A stretch of 64,000 bases of DNA, taken from Utricularia gibba (taxonomy: Eukaryota; Streptophyta; Magnoliopsida; Lamiales; Lentibulariaceae). The DNA lies in NCBI GenBank assembly GCA_002189035.1, contig CM007992.1, positions 186,001-250,000 of the forward strand, read 5' to 3'. Each line of letters begins with the position of its first letter. The first letter of the stretch is position 1. Under the pieces are notes generated by a model, which saw only the letters and a list, made by a program, of their open reading frames with translations, had not been told where the DNA came from and made no database searches. Below, piece after piece: positions 1 to 12,128 of this stretch. The position numbers were made by a program, and so were the translations under genes.

Positions 1-732
1 TCAAAGTTTTGCAGATCCTGCATCCGTGTAGCGTGAATAATGACAGGATAATGATTCCGTCGTCTCCTTTTCATTGCCCCAGGACTAGAAGTGTTTGTTT
101 TGTTCTCTTCTCCCCCCACCCAACCATCCTCCCTGACAAAGATGCACAACTAATCTTCTTTATGCGATCGCATTAAACCAGCAAACTCTGATTGGAAATG
201 GTCGGCACCCGACAGCCATGTCATACATCCCCTTTAAAGATGATCTTGAAATATGATAAAAAAAAAAGATTATTTAAAAATCGAAAAAGAAAAAGGATAA
301 CACAAACCAAAAAACACATTTACGCACAAAAAAATCTTATAAATCGAAAATCGATCAATTTGCTCCATTAAAATTCGACCAATAACCTTTCAACCTATTT
401 TTCACCATAACAATAAATAATTGAAATATATTATTAATTAAATATGAATTCAATTTGAAATAATGTAATATTATAAATAAATTTAAACGGCATCCCAAAT
501 AATTGAACCAACATAAGTTGGCATTAAACCCTAGGTTGACCTGTCTTGGATTATTATTTTTAAAATAATAAATATAAATAATTGCAATATATTATTATTT
601 ATTTATGTGTGTAATAAAAATATTTATTTATTTTGACAGAGGAGAACGATTTAAACAAAGATTTAAAAAATATATACTGTCAGTGACTACGGCGTTAGTT
701 GTGGTGTGTGTATCGCGGCGGGAGCAAAAACG
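1..732. other. A+T-rich intergenic DNA, no gene seen
   Basis: Most of this stretch, especially 240-660, is A+T-rich with frequent stops in all frames. It lies downstream of the aspartic protease, which is read leftward, and probably holds its 3' UTR. I see no coding exon, RNA gene or repeat that I can support. Confidence 0.6.
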
Positions 733-1871
733 TCACGTGTTACAATTAGATGGCCCGAACCCGACCCGCCGATTCGTCAAGTCGAACTCCACCCAAAGAT
801 TTTGCTGCTGGAAGTTTCCGATGATGTTACTGGACACGCCGAGGGATTCCGAGCGGCCGATTCCGATGCAGTGGACGCCGCCGCCGACGTCGTCCAGGTT
901 TTGCTCCTTCTCGATCAGAATCTCCACGCCATTGTCGAATTCGAAGGCCATTTGCCCAATTTTCTCCCCGATTTCCGATGGGTTCCCGTCGAAGCACATG
1001 TCCAGGGATCCACCGTAGACGTAATCCTTTTTCAAATTCGCGCCGGCGAGTCTCACGACTTCCTCCCGGACCTTTGAATACGCGGCGTCTACCAGAAAAG
1101 TGTACTGCGTGCCGGAATCGATCATCGTCTGTCCGGAGCCGCCAGCGTCGGGACGGAAAGCCACCGTCGAAATGTTCAGTTTCTTGCCTCCGATTCGGAT
1201 CCCGGCGAGCCCGACGGTGTAAGCAAGGGGGTCGAAATTCGGCTTCCTCTGGCTTTCGGGGAAACTTAACAGATCGATGTATCGGAAACTTCTGGAATTC
1301 GGATTCTGGCCCAGGAAAAATGTTCCGGTGGGGTTCTCGCCGACGTTGTGCTTGCTCGGCACGCAGTAGGAAAACCTCGGAACCTTAGCCTGAGAAGCGA
1401 ACGACAGCCGCCCAAGATTCATACCCAAAATGCCCTGAGCCTCCGCGGACTCCGTAGCGCATCCAAGAATCAGAGGAGGGGTAACTCTGGAAGGAGAAAA
1501 GGTGAACTTCTCCCTTACCAAATTACCCTCCGCAAGAGTCCCATCCGCGTAAAAGTACGAATAGTGGCACAAGCTGTTCTGGTCGCAAGTCGTCGGGATC
1601 GTGAAATCGGGAATTTGCGGTTTGCAGATAGGATGGTTACAGGGAGCAAGGAGAAAGAAGAAGACAGAGAAGGATCAAACTCCGACTTCGGCGGCGCCGC
1701 TCCCCCCGCCGCTTGCGGCGCTTTCCCGTGACACTGAATCCACGACAGCTGGCTTCCTGTATCCAACACCATTTTCTGAGTCTGCGGTGGGGTACCAATC
1801 GGGAGCGAAACAACCAGGGCCATTGAGTACTTGAAGGAGTTGTGGTAGTTGTAATCAAACGATTGAGACTT

Positions 1872-1906
<35 letters not shown>

Positions 1907-2060
1907 TAGTCTTTTCAGCCCCCAGGAAAGAAAGGCGCTTCTGTGCGGTGGGCACCGAAGCTCTGGTTATGGGGTAGGAAACAGTAAACCGCTTGCATTC
2001 AAGGAACCGCAGAGAAGCGAAGAGGAGGAGGAGGAAGAAGAAGAAACTGGAGGACGCCAT
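733..2060 (-). CDS. Pepsin-type (A1) aspartic protease, PCS1-like, with one frame break
   Basis: This is an intronless plant A1 aspartic protease of the nepenthesin/PCS1 group, expected to act in the secretory pathway or apoplast. The ATG at 2060 opens a hydrophobic signal peptide (MASSSFFFFLLLLFASL). A polyalanine stretch follows, then the first catalytic motif DTGSQLSW and later the second, DSGTQYTF. The fragment CHYSYFYADGT is typical of the PCS1-like branch. The reading frame breaks at a GGG run (plus strand 1642-1644). Upstream of it the protein reads ...SSSFSLLP in one frame, and the conserved Cys-rich continuation (CNHPICKPQIPDF) lies in the next. Adding one base gives an uninterrupted protein of about 442 residues, the usual family size. 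I read this as a sequence error in a functional gene, although a recent null allele is possible. The neighbour is a TCD-like gene on the same strand. Confidence 0.88.
1874..1905. repeat. GCC trinucleotide microsatellite inside the protease gene
   Basis: A run of about ten CCG/GCC units encodes a polyalanine stretch of about eleven residues between the signal peptide and the protease core. Its length is likely to vary between alleles. Confidence 0.85.
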
Positions 2061-3355
2061 TCTCCTGGAGTCTCTGAGTGGAGAACGGGGAGTGTGCGGT
2101 GGTGTATTTATACAGAGAAGAGGAGTCGGGTAGGCTGGAGGATTTGGACGGGGAAAACGCGGTTGCGGTATACAGCTCACAGGTGAGTAATCAAATACTT
2201 CCAAAAACCAGGTACACACTCCAGACCTTTCCTAGTGTGCATCCAGGCATCCCTTTCTCCTCTGGTGAAAATTTAAATTTTGTGAAAGGGAGGGTCGGTG
2301 AATTTTGAAAGCCTGTTCCTATCATCACCTTGGGTTTTTCCCTGGTTGGATTTCCTTCATTTTCGATGGAGTTATTTCTCAAACACCGATTTGCAGGTAG
2401 CTGATACTCACAGAGATTTATAGGAGGGCATCCTTTTCGTTTCTATCCCTGTCATCTCCATCCCCTCCCATTTAAGGGGGCCTTTTCTTCTCCACAACCA
2501 TCTATCTTGGAGGTGTGGCGAGGGTCTGTATGTAGCCTAGAAGAAAAAGGTGCCACGTAGTTTGGTACCTTGAAATATGAAAGGGAGATGAGCTCGGGTC
2601 AGCCACCACTGGTAAGGGCCCGTTCCTCTAGTAGGGGGAGGGGATTTCATGTAGTGCACCGCACGCCCATGATTTCTTTTAAGGCAAGGGGCCATGGCTG
2701 CATTTATTGGCGGTGCATTATCATCCCTCAATCATGGTGATTCGTCCCCAAAAGCCTCATCCTGCGGGGTCACTTGGAGCAATCTTCAAACGAGTGAAGA
2801 AAAATATCAGAGAACAGAACGAGGCGGGGACAAGGGTGTTTGTGTCCTTCGCCCTTCTCCACAAAGAATGCACACACACACCATGCCTTATTGATGAGCA
2901 GGAGCACGGGTAAGTGGATGACGACAGTGCTCGCGGAACCACGGCAGCCGCTGGCCAGCTGGATATTCATCTCCCGCAGGGAGGCCTTTTTTATCACATC
3001 AGCACCAGACCGGAAGTGTCAGTGGTCATTCAGTGACTCCCTGCTCTGTACCAACGTCTGCTCTGTGCCACCGTGAGCAGGTACAATATGAACAATGTTG
3101 ATAAACGGAGAAAAAGGGGTACATTATTTGTGAATGACGTTTTCAAAGGGGCGGGTGTACTAATATTTAATTAATCATGCATTGGACAATCAGCAATTTA
3201 TTCATTAATTTTAGTAAGAAAAAAAGCACCAACAAAGCCTGACATGTCAAAATAAAAAATTCGAACAAGTATTCTTTTTGGTCCCAGGAATAGCATGCAA
3301 GCCTCTTACAGCAGTTAGAGAACAAAAAGAAGAGTGACTAGATCTACGGAGCCCA
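2061..3355. other. Intergenic region between protease and TCD-like gene
   Basis: It contains the protease promoter and the 3' flank of the TCD-like gene. Several short open frames between 2690 and 3080 resemble no protein known to me and overlap each other in both strands, so I do not call them genes. Confidence 0.55.
2104..2112 (-). promoter_or_regulatory. TATA box of the aspartic protease gene
   Basis: On the minus strand this reads TATAAATAC, about 45 bases before the ATG at 2060. That spacing implies a very short 5' leader of roughly 10-20 bases. The match to the plant TATA consensus is good, but the assignment is positional inference. Confidence 0.6.
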
Positions 3356-5969
3356 TCACAGGCCAAATTCAAGTTCAGCTCGTTTGAGGACCGAGGTTAC
3401 CCGGGCGAAGAACTCAGGCTCTTTATCCTTCAGGACTTCAAGTGATCTGGATTCGTGTTCTTCGGCCTGTGTATCAAAATTGCCTGAGTAAGAATGGAGA
3501 TCTTATTTAGATTCTGGAAGCTTAAGCCATTTAATGACCACCTCTTCGAATTTTAGGAGAATCAGGTTTGAGATGGATGCCGGCTTAGTATGATCCCATC
3601 TGGAAAAGCCCTTTCAGTAAGTCGACAGCCACTTGGGCATCAATCAAGGAATGTGTATAGTGCAGATATCAGGGACTGGTCCCTCTAAGGTATATGTTAT
3701 GGATTCGATTAACCTGACAAGCATTAGTTCGTTGATCGAGCGCCACATAGCACGCCCCACGTCTTTAGACTGGTCTCTTGCACTCCTACCACGCCACAGC
3801 TCCTTGGCAACGTACATCACCTCTTCGACATCCACCTACAAAAGTCGGTAGACGTGAAGGCCTTCCGAGGCTTCTCTTGAAGAAACGAAGCAGAGACAAG
3901 TCATAAACTAAGTAGTATAGATTATTGAAAAGAAAATAGCAAAAATCTTCACATGGAAAACTCGTGTGAAGGCCTTCATTGATTGGGTACCTCAACATGA
4001 ATTGTGGTGCCATACTGCAACTCTTCATGCTCGATTAACCGCTGATGAAGAACACGGTAATGGTCCAGGGAGAAATTGACAACTGGTTCCATATGAATTT
4101 GGAATCCTGATAGCTGAGTAATGACATATGTAGCCATGACTTGCCCAAAAAGTGCAGGGATTGTCCCTAAGACAGGAATTATGCGAACCCGGAAACCTGG
4201 AACAATCTGGTCAACTTCAAAACCAGTAAACTGGAGCAATATGCAGGAAACTATTGCAAGGGCATAAATATAAGAGATACCTCTATGCAAGTTTCAACTT
4301 ACTTGGTATTCTGAAGGGTTTTCTTCAGCACCACTTGCTCCTTCGAATGGAAGAAGTTTAACTGTAGGTTTCTCTAATGAGAAAACTACAGGTATACCCC
4401 CTTCAATGCCATACTGTTTCTTTAAACGGTGTCTGACCTGGAAAAATCATGATAATACAGCGTTGAAGCAAAAGTCCTTTACGTTCAGAACTGATAACAT
4501 TTCACAGATATGATGAAAATGATGATAAAAGTATTACCGAACGAGATAAAGGATCATTTATTGATTCCCGTAGGTCAGCCACTCTGATTCTGGTTGGATC
4601 AACTCTTGCACCAGCTCCTGTGGCTGACAGGACTTTCAAGCCCCTTCGCACGCATGCTGCAAGAAGTGCCACCTGAAAACCATACAAACAATGAGAATTC
4701 CATTTTTTCTACACTATTATACCCATATCCGACAAATCATTAGGTAAATTCTCGTGGCTGAAACAAAAAATGCAATGCAATCCAGGACATAACTAAAAAT
4801 AATGAAGAAGAATCCATTACTTTAGTATCAATATTATCAATGCAATCCAGGACAAAATCGGGCTGGCCAGAGAGAATTTCAGCTTCTGATGATGAGTCAT
4901 ACATCAGCACTTTCGCATCAACTTGGCACTCGGGGAAAATTTCTGAGAAGTGCTTCTTCAGGCATAAAGCTTTTGGAGTTCCAACATCCGCTCTTGTTGC
5001 AACAGCATGCCTATTTAATGATGAAACCGAAACCTTCAAGGATAATCAGATGACATGTTAGGTAGGTGATAAGACAATCAAACGAAGAGAGAAATGACAA
5101 CAAGAATGAGCAACTCAAGGCACTGCTAGACTCACTCTTTCAATAGAAAATTGACAATCATTACTTCCAAGAACGATGAAAAAAGAATGCATAGCAAGTG
5201 CACGAATGCCAACAAGAACCTGATCAAAATCAACAAGGAGTAGCTTCCCAACACCTGATCTCAAAAGCATTGATGCAGCATGGCTTCCAACTCCTCCAAG
5301 ACCAATTACAACAACATATGAAGATACCACTTTTTCTGATGCTCCAAACCAAAGAACTGAATATTCCTTTGTTAGACAAGCAAACATACTAGGAGTCAGA
5401 TTCGCTATCTCATCAAAAGAAAAATAGGCAGTAATATAAGCAAGAACCCTTGCATCACCTTGTAAGCTGTTCCGATACAATTTCATCCATCAAGAGGTCG
5501 GATCCAGAAGTTACTCGATCTGCACTTCCCAACACTCTTTGTTCTGTATCAGGGTCATAGCTTGCAAAGTCAAGCACTAACTAGTTATAACATGGTGACA
5601 TGCTTCAGCACTTCTATACACGATACCCATTAACAAAGAAAAGGAAAATCATCTACGGAAAAGATCACAGCGGACAGAAAAAATGCTGCCAACTCAAACT
5701 GCATTCCCTTACCTTCCAATCCGTTCACCTGTATATCATTATTGCATCGTTTCAGCGCCAGCCTGTTGAGAACATCAAGAAAACCAGCACTTCACTATAC
5801 TACATTTGGTGCGAATTTCAACGCCACACCCAAGAACAAAAGGACAGAAACGGAGTCAAGAAAAAGAGTCACACCTTCTCCGAAGTCTCAGCAACGCGAA
5901 AGTTGCACAAGAGCCCAGTAGCGCTCCAGCTCCAAGCGACAACAAGTATCTCCCCTTCTCCCCCGTCAT
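3356..5969 (-). CDS. ThiF/UBA-type tRNA threonylcarbamoyladenosine dehydratase (TCD), one frame break
   Basis: This E1-like adenylating enzyme family converts t6A37 of tRNA to its cyclic form; the yeast members are anchored at mitochondria. I infer eleven exons: 5875-5969, 5713-5762, 5459-5576, 5220-5366, 4821-5033, 4538-4672, 4303-4437, 3991-4206, 3714-3835, 3542-3599 and 3356-3466. All have GT-AG borders and matching phases, giving about 466 residues. The N-terminus (MTGEKGRYLLSLGAGALLG) looks like a membrane anchor. Exon 4 carries the nucleotide-binding loop GLGGVGS, exon 5 has SSLNRHAVATRADVG, and exon 6 has SATGAGARVDPTRI. The second exon is only 50 bases. Exon 4 needs one extra base in a T5 run at 5331-5335 to join NIQFFGLEHQK to VVSSYVVVIG. 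A dense group of site II-like elements lies just upstream. By memory, Arabidopsis keeps TCD and a related protease side by side (At5g37530/At5g37540). Confidence 0.88.
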
Positions 5970-8900
5970 CTTGAAGCGGGTTTCTTCCAAAGGAAAAAGA
6001 AAACGGCTCCTCCAAAAGCACCATTTACGAAAAGCGGCCTTCTTGTACTGTTACCGCTGTTTGCACTGGCCCAAACTAACTAAAAACTCTTGGGCCTTCG
6101 CATATAGAGCCCAAGCATATAGGCCCGAAAAATAGGCTTACAAGGGCGAACATCATTGGGCCAGCCCACACTCCTCCAGCTCAGTGACCAAGCTATGGAA
6201 TACAAAAGCCAGTTTGGTGCTAAAGATTTTAAACTTTCCTATGTGCAAATCTGCATTCTCCAACAAGTAGTAACACGTTCCGAAGTTCAATTCCGTACCG
6301 AACCCGAAGGTACGAAAACATCATCATTTAGAAAATCGATGTATTTAGGGATTCGTTGGAGTTGCATCCTTATATTTGGACATAATGGATTCATTATTCA
6401 CCAATATTTATTACATATATTAATGATTATTTGAATTATTTACCATTATTATCATTTGGATCGACCCATAAAAGGTAGAGTCCGTGACGTAAATTCCCCA
6501 TAAATAATTGCGGAAATTCTTAAAAAATAGTCAAAAAATAGAAAAAAACTGGGTGTAAGACGTACAACCGTCCCAAGTAAAAAAAATAGTCTTCATTGAT
6601 GAAGCGAGCCCATTATTGTTTTTTAAATTCAAAAATATTAAAATTTTGAGCATATTTCATTTCTAAAAAAGAGTTCACACTCAGTGTGTGTGTTTTGTGG
6701 GGAAAGGGGGAGACCCCCCACGCAGGGCGAGGACAGAGACGAGGTTTAGAAGAAGCAACGCGGAACAAAAAAGAAAGAATCAACTATCCTTTTTGACTGC
6801 TAGGGGGAGAATGTAGTGGAGGGAATGTACAAAATACCCAACGTGAAAAGACAGGAACACCCTCTCCCCTGTCCTCTCCGCCTTAAATGCGATGCATAAG
6901 GACTTTATGACAGCGCAGGAGAAATGGGAAATTGACATGAGGGAGGGAGAGTTGCAGTGCAGTTGCAGGGCGAGGGTGGTGCGGGGGCCCATTCATCCGC
7001 CCTTGAAAAGATAACACAGACATGGTAAAGGGACAGAAGGGTGCACGACTTTTGCCTTTTCACAGTACAGAGAGAGAGGAGAGGGTTCTGGTTCTGGTTC
7101 TGGGAGCTCTCAGAAGTCCTTGGGCAGAGCAGCTCTTCAAGAGTTAAATGATTTTGTAATCGATTGGTTCATGATTGTAGTAGTTTTCTAGGTTGGGAGA
7201 GATCGGGCTCTGTGCCATTTACTATTCCCACCCCGCCTTTTCCTCCCATGGACAAAACTTCAAAGGTGACTACTGTCCAAGTCTCATGATGCCGCCATGA
7301 TTGAATACTCAATTCTCACTCACCCTTTCTTCCTTCTACTCCAGTTCAAGCGAGTGTATGAACAAAAGGCTTGATCTTTCTCATGTTCTGAACCAAAACA
7401 ATGTGACCCCCAAAACCCATGTCGATCTTAACATAAACGCTCACAGAAGATATGGTATCCACCCAACAAAACAAATTCACAAGGTTTTGTCCTGAACTAA
7501 TAAATTGATTTCGTGTGTATTGAATTGGATCCAGCAGGAGGAGGGGGTGGGGTGCGGGGCTGGCAGCATCCTCGACGAAAGTAGCTGGCCGTACTGTCTA
7601 CTGCGCATTAAACAGCCCCGATGGATCATGATGCATAATGCAAAATAACGAAGGAAATGAAGGAGTATGCATGGGGTCCCGTCCGTAGACGCGATTCTCT
7701 TCCTCATCGCCTGTCTCTTCTGCTCATCATAACCCAATTATTCTTTCTTTCTCTCCTTCTTTAGTTTGTATAGTAGCAAATGCACAATAGTTTCTCAATA
7801 ATTTTAGCTCCTCTTCAATTCGAACTGTCGCCTGCTTAAACCAGGCCTTTTATATTCAGTTCTCTTTCAAATTCGATGGAATATGCTCCCTCCCCCATGC
7901 TGCAACACAGACACTGTTCAACAAGAATGGCTCATTACACCCCAAGTCCCTGGAGCGTTCTTCTACCAGATATGAAGCTCTTGAACGATTCAATAATGCA
8001 TGAAGATCCGCACAAGGATTCAATTATTTACTCAATCCCCCCCCCGTCTGTGTTCCTCCCGGGAGGGTTTCTCTCATATCGATTTGCTATGATTTGGGTA
8101 CGGGCTGTAGCACGAATCCCTGTTTAACTACGTAATAATACAGCAATAAGGCTTGAATGCACACAAACGAGCGCGTATGCTAACTGTGTAATAACTCACT
8201 GTTGATCTTGAGATCCAAGCTCACATTAACTGCAGCAGTAAGTGCACCAGCCAGCACAGTGTCTCTACCGGATAGACCAGTGCTCTTCCATTCTTCATTT
8301 ACCACGCAGTAACTGCCCTCTTCCCTTTGAAACCAGTGTTGAAATCTCCACCATGCCGTGCGCAGTATTCAGCATCAGGCTCCCCAGAATGCGCTAAAAA
8401 GGATCCTGTGAAGGGATAAATGAAAGTTATGGAGGCGTGGAAAGATTAGCAGTGGAAGTAAACCGCCCATTTCTCCTTCTTGACTATTCCAACAAACAAA
8501 CCCTTCCCATCCTCCCCGAGTCCAAGGATTCATTCACCTCATTACTCCCCTACAAAGCCCTAGCGCGTTGTTTTCGTGTTAGCTGGGCACACACCCATGC
8601 TCATCCATGCCAGATTTCTTTACATGCATAAACAGACATATTATATATCATTTTAAATATATAAATGATTTCTTTATTTTAAATCATTAATATTTTTTTA
8701 AAATTTATAAGTGATTAAACTATTAATGAATAATTTTATATCATTTATATTTGTGATTTTTATAATTATTTCAAGTCATTTTACATATATTTTATTTCAT
8801 TTTTCCTATGTTTTTAAATAAATTTTATACGTTTGTATCAATTTGATTTTTTTTAAAGAAAGAGTAAGTTTTGTGATTTTTTAAAATGATTTGAACATAA

Positions 8901-10042
8901 ATTAAAACTAATTAGAATGATTTTGGTGGAATCAAAGATTAGGTCATTCCGATGAAAACTTAATCAAAGATTATCGAACTTATAAAACTATCATCAACTA
9001 TCTTATTAACTTTTGGAATTTTGGCCTACTTCTTTAAGATACAATTGAATTAAATACAAATTATTTTCAAAAAGTCGATATTTTTTCAATTTTTTTTTTA
9101 AATGAGTAGTTTAATTGCGAACTGTTTGTACCAATTATTTATGATTTTTTTGTCGATTTAAAACATTAAATCAGAAAGTAGGGTACAGTATATATTATAT
9201 TGTGTTTACCTCGAGGGTAAAACAGTCAATTAAGGGATGGGTGAACAGAGGAATAAGCAGGGGGGTGGGGAGGGGGGATTATTTATTATTACTTGCTGCT
9301 ACGTGGAATTTTAACCCGTCCCCTCCGGGGTAGGAAAACTAAATAACTGACAATGCATCTTTTTATGCTCCCCTCCGCGCAGTACTTTTGACTTTTACCC
9401 TTGGAATTCATCTTGGTCAGTAATTTCATGCAAAAATCCCCAAATTCACTACCTCAAACAATTATTATCATGATTTCTATTTTAATTTCCAACAAACCAA
9501 AAGTTTTTTGAAATTAAAATATTTTTACTTTTTATCAGAAAAGAATGTGCACATGGGACTTTGGTTAGGAGGTTTTGTTTGAATTTGTAAAAAATAAGTA
9601 TATTGTTAAAGTGGGGCCACGTCTTCTTCCCTTCTACTGTCATTGTCCGATGTATGCGCTCGAGGAATTAACGAGACAGCGCATCCCCACCCTTAGCTTT
9701 TGCCATTCCCATTTGCATCTGCAATTCGCCATATCTCTCTACTTGTTTTCTTTCTGTTCCTCCAACTACACCTTCGGTTGGAACCACAGGAGAAAACAAA
9801 AACACTTTTCTTTCCTTCTTTTTCTCATGTTTCTGAGGTTCATTCCAGCTGCAGTTTCCTGAGGAAGAAAGCTCGCTACATGCGTGTCTGATTTTCGGCT
9901 CAAAATCCATTCTTGTTCCCCACTTTTCTTCAGTTCCAGTTCGTGCGCCTTTTCGAGGTTTCCAAAGACAAAAGCTTTCTTCATACGTGCGGTGCTTGGT
10001 GTGGGGATTCGGAATCTTGGAGTGCAAAGGAGGAGGAGGAAA
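5970..10042. other. Long gene-free region upstream of KANADI
   Basis: About 4 kb without a supportable gene, in a window where most gaps are below 1.5 kb. The TCD promoter occupies the left end. The part from 8640 to 9600 is strongly A+T-rich. A small tandem GTTCTG repeat occurs near 7086-7106. Short open frames here have no recognisable content. The likely role is regulatory DNA for the KANADI gene. Confidence 0.55.
6068..6168. promoter_or_regulatory. Cluster of five site II elements (TGGGCY/RGCCCA) upstream of TCD
   Basis: GGCCCA at 6068, TGGGCC at 6091, AGCCCA at 6108, TGGGCC at 6157 and AGCCCA at 6163 lie 100-200 bases before the ATG at 5969. Site II elements bind TCP factors and are enriched in promoters of plant housekeeping, ribosomal and mitochondrial genes. 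Function here is inferred. Confidence 0.55.
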
Positions 10043-12128
10043 ATGTCGAGGGACGGTGTTTTCTTGGAGCTCTCTTCAAGTCAAATGCCTGATCTATCTC
10101 TACAAATCAGTCTATCGAACACTGCTGCTTCGCCAAAAAACAGACAGCAGGTTCAAAGTTTTGACCGTTCGGTTGCCGGGATTCCCTCCACCGACGTGGA
10201 CGCAGCCGCTCTGGCGACGGAGCTCTCTCTCAGGACAAATTTTGAGGCTCCGAAGAGCTTCAATGGCGGAAACCAACCAGACCCACAAAACCCTTCTCGA
10301 AATTATACACTACAAACTTCTTCAACTCAGCCCATAAAGGGTATTCCCATTTATCCCTCTACCAATCGTCCCTTTCCTTTTTCACCTTTGGAGCAGAAAG
10401 ACCCAAAGACTCGTTTTTTCCAAATGCCTTCTTGGCCCTCGATTCCGATACCCCGTCCTTATTTCGCGGGATCCGCTACTTTGGATCATCATCTCCCAAT
10501 GCCGAATCTTGCTCCGTCTGGTGCTGGTTTCCTTTACCGCGCCGGCGCCGGCGGGTTTCATCAAATGCACCCACATGGTCAGCATCCTCAGTTTGGTATT
10601 GAAGGTGGTGGCGGCTCGCATCACGGGCTTCACAGATCGAGGTTTCTTCCGAGGATGCAGAGTAAAAGGAGCATGAGAGCCCCAAGAATGAGATGGACCA
10701 ATAGTCTCCATGCTCGTTTTGTTCATGCCGTTGAGCTCCTTGGCGGACATGAAAGTATTTCCTAAATTCCCCTTTTAGAAACTTAGGTTGTGGATTATTT
10801 AAAGAATTCATCTTTTTGTGTTGAAATGTTTTTAGGAGCAACTCCAAAGTCAGTTCTGGAGCTGATGGATGTCAAAGATCTCACGCTTGCTCATGTGAAA
10901 AGCCACTTGCAGGTACACACAAAGAACGAGCTCTGTGTTGTTTTTTTGTGTTGCTGTTCTTTAAGGATAGAACGAATTAATCCCACATTCTGTCCCTGTC
11001 CTTTGCTACCTGTGTGGGTCTCCGTTTATTTCTCCGGCACACTCGCCAATGCGTTCAGACTCCCATTAATGAAAAGAATGGAGCTTTGGGACAAGAGATT
11101 GCTATATACAAACAAACACAGTGCGATCTGCACAGAAGCAGAAGCTTTATGGAAGTTTGAAAACAAAGAACCGTCATCATTTATTAATTATTCAAACTTT
11201 TCACTGTCTATGTCACGAACAAAACAAATGGAACACCCCTTAATTAATCCATACTTTTGTTAATCCTGCTGGTAATCCTTGCAGATGTATCGAACTGTCA
11301 AGACCACTGACAAGCCTGCAGTTTCCTCAGGTAAGCATAAGCAATTGCTTCCACTTTCAGTCAATGGAAGTTGATCTTTCTGCTATCTTGAAGGGCATTC
11401 TGAAGGTTCTGGAGGTGAAGACGAAATCTCCGTCGTCTGCGGCGATCGACCCACCGGAGTCCGGTCGTTCACCGACCAAAGAGACCCACAACAAGATTCC
11501 GATACAAATCCAAGACTCTGGAGCAACTCTTCCAGGTAAAAAAAAAAACACACTCACGCAAACTCACCCAAATGAGTAATCTGTGTGCTGCCCTTGTGTC
11601 TTAATGGAAAAATGATGATGAAGTCTTTCACTTTGGCCTTTTCACGCTTCCACGAAGTACCTACTGGTCTGTTCCCTGACCTCATCCTGCTCAGCTTAAG
11701 CATCTTCTTTAGTTTCAGAAAATCTAGAGGAATATATTAAAGAGTCAGTTGTCTCGGCAGCTTTCGCTTTTTCCCATCTGAGGACAAAATTGGGTTTAGG
11801 TGCTGTTAAAAGCAATGTTACAGACAAAGACTGCACACTAAAGCGTCATTAAACTTTTACTTTACGATTACTGGTCGACATAGCATATGCAAACACTTGT
11901 GAAATCAAAATTCCGTATTACAAAATACTTGAACAACAATTTTGTTTGTTTGTTTGGAAAATTTATATTCATTAACAGTAGTAAGTGTTAGAACCACGCC
12001 GTTGTTGACAGACTTCTCTTTTGGATTTCAGTAGCAGAGAAGGGTGGCTGCAAATGAATGCCGGTGAAGCGCAGAGCCTCGTGGGGACGACGAACTTTTC
12101 AGCAGCATCGGATCATCTGGTAAGGTGA
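10043..12128 (+). CDS. KANADI-family GARP transcription factor (KAN1-like)
   Basis: KANADI proteins are nuclear factors that specify abaxial organ identity and oppose auxin and adaxial programmes. I infer five exons: 10043-10754, 10836-10912, 11285-11330, 11394-11535 and 12032-12128, giving 357 residues with consistent phases. The N-terminus MSRDGVFLEL followed by PDLSLQISL matches the KAN1-type start with its EAR-like repression motif, which is why I reject the longer upstream reading frame. The GARP DNA-binding domain (about residues 212-267) runs from RAPRMRWTNSLHARFVHAV across exons 1-3 through VLELMDVKDLTLAHVKSHLQ to MYRTVKTTDK. The C-terminus keeps the family motif LWSNSSR. The gene is intact. 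The final exon boundaries are less certain than the GARP part. Confidence 0.92.

Noticed and set aside
2694-3076. Overlapping open frames on both strands
   Set aside because: They have no domains, no splice logic and no similarity to known proteins; chance open frames.
9884-10042. N-terminal extension of KANADI
   Set aside because: The in-frame upstream codons have no family resemblance, while MSRDGVFLEL at 10043 matches the known KAN1-type start.
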